A stretch of 64,000 bases of DNA from a virus. Below, piece by piece: positions 60,131-64,000 of this stretch (within the stretch, counting starts at the first letter, position 1; the number at the start of each line of letters is the position of its first letter). The notes under the pieces were generated by a model. The model was not told the origin of the DNA, ran no database searches, and saw nothing but the letters and a program-made list of their open reading frames with translations. The DNA lies in the IMG/VR virus record IMGVR_UViG_3300005731_000013, positions 103,977 through 167,976 of that record. One strand, written 5' to 3'. The translations under genes and the position numbers were made by a program.

Positions 60131-60751
60131 TTATACAATTTTTGTTTTCAATAATTGATGAATATTATCACTATATTTTCCATATAAATCAACTATCATT
60201 TTTTCTTGAGTGCGGTCATCTGCTTGTGCAAAGTTGGCACGAAATTCAGTTGCACTTTTCATAGGTTGACCGAGAACATTGAATTTAAATGTTGGCATAG
60301 TTGCAATATAACCATGTTCACTCATAGGACGTAAATTATCAATATTTTGATCATATGGTTGGAAATATGATGGGCTTCCATCTTTCTTTGGTTTAAATGT
60401 AAACCTAGGATCTTCAGCCATATCTTTTTCACTAACAGCAAAAATTATAACAGTAGTTTCAGGATCATATTTTTCCTTGATTTCATTTGCTAGATAAGGA
60501 TTTTTAACCTGAACAATTTGTGTAGCAGGAACACCGGCATGCATTAGAAGTGTTTTCTTTTCATTGAAATTAAATGGTGAACGAGGCGGCGCAACCTTAT
60601 CACTAGTTGCAATATATGTGTCGCCAAATTTTTGACTTAACCATTTCCACGCTTTCATATGACCTATGTGTGGAGGTGAAAACCTACCTGGCATGACAAC
60701 AACCGTTTCCATTTGTTGATTAGTTTCTCTTAAAATATCTTCAATTAGCAT
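60131..60751 (-). CDS. Nicotinamide-mononucleotide adenylyltransferase-like nucleotidyltransferase
   Basis: 206 residues. VVVMPGRFSPPHIGHMKAW is the (H/T)xGH nucleotidyltransferase motif with the NMNAT-type GRFxPxHxGH arrangement. The C-terminal part is helical and ends near KSATEFRANFAQ, like the ISGTxxR motif. The first 15 residues (MLIEDILRETNQQME) resemble the cleavable head-targeting peptides of T4-like phages (LRE before T). It would link a mononucleotide or phosphate ester to AMP or CMP, possibly in NAD supply. It follows the next gene upstream by 1 base. Confidence 0.75.
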   Translation of the reverse strand: MLIEDILRETNQQMETVVVMPGRFSPPHIGHMKAWKWLSQKFGDTYIATSDKVAPPRSPFNFNEKKTLLMHAGVPATQIVQVKNPYLANEIKEKYDPETTVIIFAVSEKDMAEDPRFTFKPKKDGSPSYFQPYDQNIDNLRPMSEHGYIATMPTFKFNVLGQPMKSATEFRANFAQADDRTQEKMIVDLYGKYSDNIHQLLKTKIV

Positions 60752-60752
60752 A

Positions 60753-61073
60753 TTATGATCCAGTTAGATTTGCATTTAATTTAGCTTGGAATTTTTGTAA
60801 AGAATTGACCAAACGTTTGTCTAAATTATCTCTTGCTATATCAATAAGGTTTGGAATAGCAGATGTCAACAAATAATATTTAGATTTATCAGATAATGGT
60901 GCCTTAAAGACAGTCCCAATAAAATTACCTTGGTGTAACTCATCTACCAAGGTAATTTTATCTTCAGACGAATATTCATCAACAGTATCAATTTCAGTAT
61001 ATTGCAATTCATCGTAAACTTTACGAGGAATCGCCATTTTACTAGTTTTATTTTGAATCTCAGTCAATCTCAT
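60753..61073 (-). CDS. Hypothetical protein, possible internal head protein
   Basis: 106 residues. MRLTEIQNKTSKMAIPRKVY begins like the other three proteins of this region. The rest is helical with LVDELHQGNFIGTVFKAPLSDKSKYYLLTSAIPNLIDIARDNLDKRL. It shares one base with the upstream stop (TAATG). A role inside the capsid is inferred from the leader and neighbours only. Confidence 0.55.
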   Translation of the reverse strand: MRLTEIQNKTSKMAIPRKVYDELQYTEIDTVDEYSSEDKITLVDELHQGNFIGTVFKAPLSDKSKYYLLTSAIPNLIDIARDNLDKRLVNSLQKFQAKLNANLTGS

Positions 61074-63055
61074 TATTTACCTTTCATGTGCTTTATAGCA
61101 CGGTCAATCCCTGCTTGGCGTTTAATTGCTTTTGCTGACAGATCGCCTCCATGTTTGGTTCCATATGTCATCCCTGATCTACTAGCATTCCAATTACGAT
61201 CTCTATCAGCTTTGGCTTTTGAAATATATTCGCCACGAGTCTTATTTGAAATTTCAGTAATGTCATTCTTAACTGCTTTTTTAATAGCAGCAATTAATTG
61301 CTCATTTGAATAACGTTTACCACCATTCACCATATTAATAATTGCGTTATGAATTTTCTTCAATTTTTGATTTTCTGGATCTTGATTAAGCAATGCTTTG
61401 ACTTCATCAATCAAATAGCCAGCGCCAAAGTACATATCATTAGCAAGTGCATTCATGTCAGGTTCCCATGCAGTAGGAGCATCTTCTTTAACTTGTGATG
61501 CAGGAGTTCTAAAATCATTTGATTTTTGTGGAATCCATTTCTTTGCAGTTGCAACCGCTTGTGCTAGCTTTTGCACCTGCAAGCTTGAATGCACTTTGTT
61601 GTCATCTTTAAACTTAAAGTCAATTTTGTATTCGTTACCTGATTTTGTGATTTCAGCATACACTTTATACTCATCACCTAAATCAACTTTTTTGCTTTTA
61701 TTTTTTGGGGCGGTTTCTTGAAGTGGTGCAAGACGTTTACTAACAGTATCAAAAGTCCATGTATTACCAGTTGTATCTTGAACGTTTAGATTGCCTGCTT
61801 TGTTATAACCAAGCTTACGAATTTCCGCTTCAGGAGATTGCTGCTTTAATGCATTGTCGATATCTGCATAGTGAGTTTTATATGTGTACTTGGTAAGGTT
61901 ATTTGATTCATTTGTTATTTGATAAATTTCATAATCGCCTGCTGCATCTGAATCTGCCCAGCGGTCAAATGCGGCCATGTTACGGAATTTCCGACGGAAT
62001 GACTTGCTTTTCATCCCCTTAACCCCTGTAATAATGATAGGTTTGGTTTCATCTAATTCACTGTCATATGATGCTTCTTCTAGATCAGCATCATAAACAT
62101 ATTTTCCGCCATCTACTTCATAACGCTTCTGGCCATTTTTCATATCAATACTTTTAACAGACCCGGTTTTTACACGTTTTGTTTTGATATTGCGGTATTT
62201 GATCTTATCACCTACATTGGCTTCTTGCATTTTTGAGTCAAACATAAGTTCAACTGGTAAGTCTAAAACTTCACCTGCACTAGTTGCACCAAAATCAATA
62301 ACTTTAGATAACAGTTTAGCAACCGTTTTCATTTTAGCAGTTTTAAAACGGACAGAACGAGTTCTGTCATTAAATTTAACTTCAATGCCGTATGGCCAAC
62401 GAATCTTCTTGACCGCATCATATTCTTCTTGACCTGTCATGCCGCCATCAAATGATGGCTCATCAACACCAAACGAAATCTCACGTGTTAAGACTGTAAC
62501 ACCTGGTTTATACTCATCCAATTGTTCATCATGTTTAAGTTGCGTTACTTTATTTGGATTGTTAACTAAATCAGCTGACCGATCTGAACGTGATTGTTTC
62601 TTAGATAGAAACTTATTGATAACAGCTTGTGGGTCCCGCGCTTCTTCAATTGTATTATTTGCCATAATTGCTTTGGCATTTTCTAATTCATCAACTTTTT
62701 TGATATTATCATAATATTGTGCAGGGTGGCTGCGTTTTTTTGATTCCCAACTCGCTGCCATACGTTTCGCGTCATTTAGTTCAGAATCAATATCTCCAGT
62801 CCATTGCGCAATTACGTCGTAACGATCAAATCCGAGATCACGTGCTTTGGCTTGTAATTTCTTATTGAGACTGAGCGAGTTAGTGCCTGCTGTTTTTTGA
62901 TATGAAAGAAGAAAATATCTTCCTTTTTTATCTGTAGCCAAATAATTGACAACATTACGATTTGATGTTGGTTGTTCATTATTAAACTCAGAAGACATAG
63001 ATTCTGGATTTATGGCTGATTCATTGATTGTTTTTTTGATGTCATTAATCTTCAT
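61073..63055 (-). CDS. Large virion-internal-type protein with prohead protease-like sites
   Basis: 660 residues, basic and repetitive. MKINDIKKTINES at the start resembles a capsid-targeting peptide (INE before S). Inside it has several matches to the T4 gp21 cleavage rule (I/L/M-x-E before A/G/S/T): TIEEARD near 157, MQEANVG near 298, LEEASYD near 350, LQETAPK near 460. These divide it into segments of mixed alpha/beta content, one (KYRNIKTKRVKTGSVKSID) SH3-like. The last 60 residues are Lys/Arg-rich (KTRGEYISKAKADRDRNWNASRSG). A protein packaged with and processed in the head is likely; not proven. Confidence 0.6.
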   Translation of the reverse strand: MKINDIKKTINESAINPESMSSEFNNEQPTSNRNVVNYLATDKKGRYFLLSYQKTAGTNSLSLNKKLQAKARDLGFDRYDVIAQWTGDIDSELNDAKRMAASWESKKRSHPAQYYDNIKKVDELENAKAIMANNTIEEARDPQAVINKFLSKKQSRSDRSADLVNNPNKVTQLKHDEQLDEYKPGVTVLTREISFGVDEPSFDGGMTGQEEYDAVKKIRWPYGIEVKFNDRTRSVRFKTAKMKTVAKLLSKVIDFGATSAGEVLDLPVELMFDSKMQEANVGDKIKYRNIKTKRVKTGSVKSIDMKNGQKRYEVDGGKYVYDADLEEASYDSELDETKPIIITGVKGMKSKSFRRKFRNMAAFDRWADSDAAGDYEIYQITNESNNLTKYTYKTHYADIDNALKQQSPEAEIRKLGYNKAGNLNVQDTTGNTWTFDTVSKRLAPLQETAPKNKSKKVDLGDEYKVYAEITKSGNEYKIDFKFKDDNKVHSSLQVQKLAQAVATAKKWIPQKSNDFRTPASQVKEDAPTAWEPDMNALANDMYFGAGYLIDEVKALLNQDPENQKLKKIHNAIINMVNGGKRYSNEQLIAAIKKAVKNDITEISNKTRGEYISKAKADRDRNWNASRSGMTYGTKHGGDLSAKAIKRQAGIDRAIKHMKGK

Positions 63056-63121
63056 AAGTTATTCCTTACTGTTTGTTTTTGATCATAGTGCATAGCGTTT
63101 GTCACAGTTTCATCACTTCTT

Positions 63122-64000
63122 TTATTGCAATTTGTTCATCATATTTTTATAAATGCGCCTTGCATTTGATTCTGATTCATAAATGTGTGATTTTTCGCCA
63201 TCTAATTTAATGTGTGTTGCATAATTATTAACATGGTCAACAAATTGATGCATTAATATAGAAATATCTGACGAACTCAAATTTTCAGTGTCACCGAATA
63301 TTTCAGCAAATTCTTCAGCAACATCCAATAATGCAACATCAGTCATTTCAAATTGACTTGCTGAAATTATTTTACGTGCATGTGCCATTCGTAAAATATC
63401 CCATCCGTCTAATTGGGCGCTATCAAAATTATCTTCTTCAATTTGTTCGATTGGAGATATTGCATCTAATGTAGCATCAATATCATCTAAATCTGCAATA
63501 TCATCTAAATCTGCAATATCATCTAAATCTGCAATATCATCAGTTTGAACGGCGGCTTCATATTCCAGATAATGTTTAACAGTATCAATATAATCTGCTG
63601 CGGTTGTAATTTTTGCTTGTATCCAAGGTTCTAAATTATCAGTATCTTGAATCATACGATGTAATTCGACACTATATTTTGCAATATCATACAGTTGACG
63701 CTTCGCCATAAACCCATCGTCATCCATATCATCCAGAACGCCTTCTGTAAGATTTGATTCATTTAATGGTTTGACAACATATGATAATTTATAATGTTCC
63801 TTTTCACCAGATGATAATTGCTTAGATAAACGATCTGCTTTATCTTTTGCTTCTTGTTTTGAAGTATGTGTTGATATAGGGGTGCCATGACCTTTTTCAC
63901 CAACAGATCCGCCTTTTTTAAACACACCATATTTTGTTTCATTAATGGTATTTGACTCCGCAACACCTTGTGAAGATGTCTTGCATTTAGGACAAAAACC
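63122..64000 (-). CDS. Possible internal virion protein, 5' end beyond window
   Basis: The frame stays open to base 64000, so the N-terminus is missing; a GTG at 63925 is not needed as a start. The visible 292 residues begin FCPKCKTSSQGVAESNTINETKYGVFKKGGSVGEKGHG, with a CPKC zinc pair and a TINE-before-T match to prohead protease sites. Then comes a conserved KADRLSKQLSSGEKEHYKLSYVV segment known to me from marine T4-like phages. In the middle a DIADLD repeat (three to four copies) is encoded by an 18-base tandem repeat. The C-terminal half is acidic and helical. Likely co-packaged with the upstream product; function unknown. Confidence 0.6.
   Translation of the reverse strand, partial: GFCPKCKTSSQGVAESNTINETKYGVFKKGGSVGEKGHGTPISTHTSKQEAKDKADRLSKQLSSGEKEHYKLSYVVKPLNESNLTEGVLDDMDDDGFMAKRQLYDIAKYSVELHRMIQDTDNLEPWIQAKITTAADYIDTVKHYLEYEAAVQTDDIADLDDIADLDDIADLDDIDATLDAISPIEQIEEDNFDSAQLDGWDILRMAHARKIISASQFEMTDVALLDVAEEFAEIFGDTENLSSSDISILMHQFVDHVNNYATHIKLDGEKSHIYESESNARRIYKNMMNKLQ
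63481..63542 (-). repeat. 18-base tandem repeat, about 3.4 copies
   Basis: TATCATCTAAATCTGCAA is repeated without change at 63481-63498, 63499-63516 and 63517-63534, followed by a partial copy. The unit is a multiple of three and encodes the residues DDIADL in repeat, so copy number can change without breaking the frame. Confidence 0.9.

Noticed and set aside
63481-63542. CRISPR-like array.
   Set aside because: The 18-base units are directly adjacent with no spacers and are in frame inside a gene.

Overview
The window is a 64 kb piece of a large, AT-rich, T4-like tailed phage (myovirus-type Caudoviricetes). The diagnosis rests on a T4-type family B DNA polymerase (gp43), a gp45-type sliding clamp, a T4 RNase H/FEN-type 5'-3' nuclease, a DsbA-like late-transcription protein, thymidylate synthase next to dihydrofolate reductase, and T4-style late promoter octamers (NATAAATA) in front of structural and lysis genes. 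Many small conserved genes and the 'twitch' type radical SAM genes resemble those of marine T4-like phages (cyanophages, pelagiphages). The marine origin and the host remain inference. Both window edges cut through genes.

Layout. Bases 2-16142 (+ strand) are late virion genes: the end of a large baseplate/tail protein, three tail-fibre/tailspike genes (two with right-handed beta-helix character) and three further structural genes. Bases 16157-29343 (+ strand) are an accessory block opened by a sigma70-type promoter: two glycosyltransferase-like genes, an unknown gene, a GT-A glycosyltransferase, five tandem radical SAM genes whose SPASM-like cysteine domain lies before the SAM core, a sulfotransferase-like gene (one radical SAM protein also carries a fused sulfotransferase-like domain), a small secreted protein and a second GT-A paralogue. 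A strong bidirectional terminator at 29373-29406 separates this from the - strand.

Bases 29449-64000 (- strand) hold nucleotide metabolism (ThyA, DHFR, thymidine kinase), a MoxR ATPase plus VWA/metallopeptidase pair, the 5'-3' nuclease, many small phage genes, PTH2, peptide deformylase, a 7-deazaguanine set (FolE, a QueD-like protein, QueE, a DpdA/TGT-like transglycosylase), a complete nucleotide-activated heptose pathway (GmhA, HddA, an HddC-GmhB fusion) with a GT-B glycosyltransferase, the clamp and polymerase, an amidase endolysin, and three virion-internal-type proteins plus a truncated gene at the right edge.

How the parts work together. The - strand is read from many short sigma70-like promoters (TTGAC plus 16-17 bp plus TATATT/TAATAT/TATAAT) and a few late promoters. 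One near-consensus promoter (51267-51295) drives DpdA, then the glycosyltransferase and all heptose genes in one tightly packed operon. This raises the possibility that a 7-deazaguanine DNA base is further glycosylated with heptose, although heptose remodelling of the host surface is an equally open alternative. The endolysin has a hairpin that hides its ribosome site and a late promoter in the hairpin loop, the same logic as T4 gene e. The polymerase appears to begin at an ATT codon. No tRNA genes, CRISPR arrays or insertion sequences were seen, and no stretch longer than 300 bases lacks a gene.
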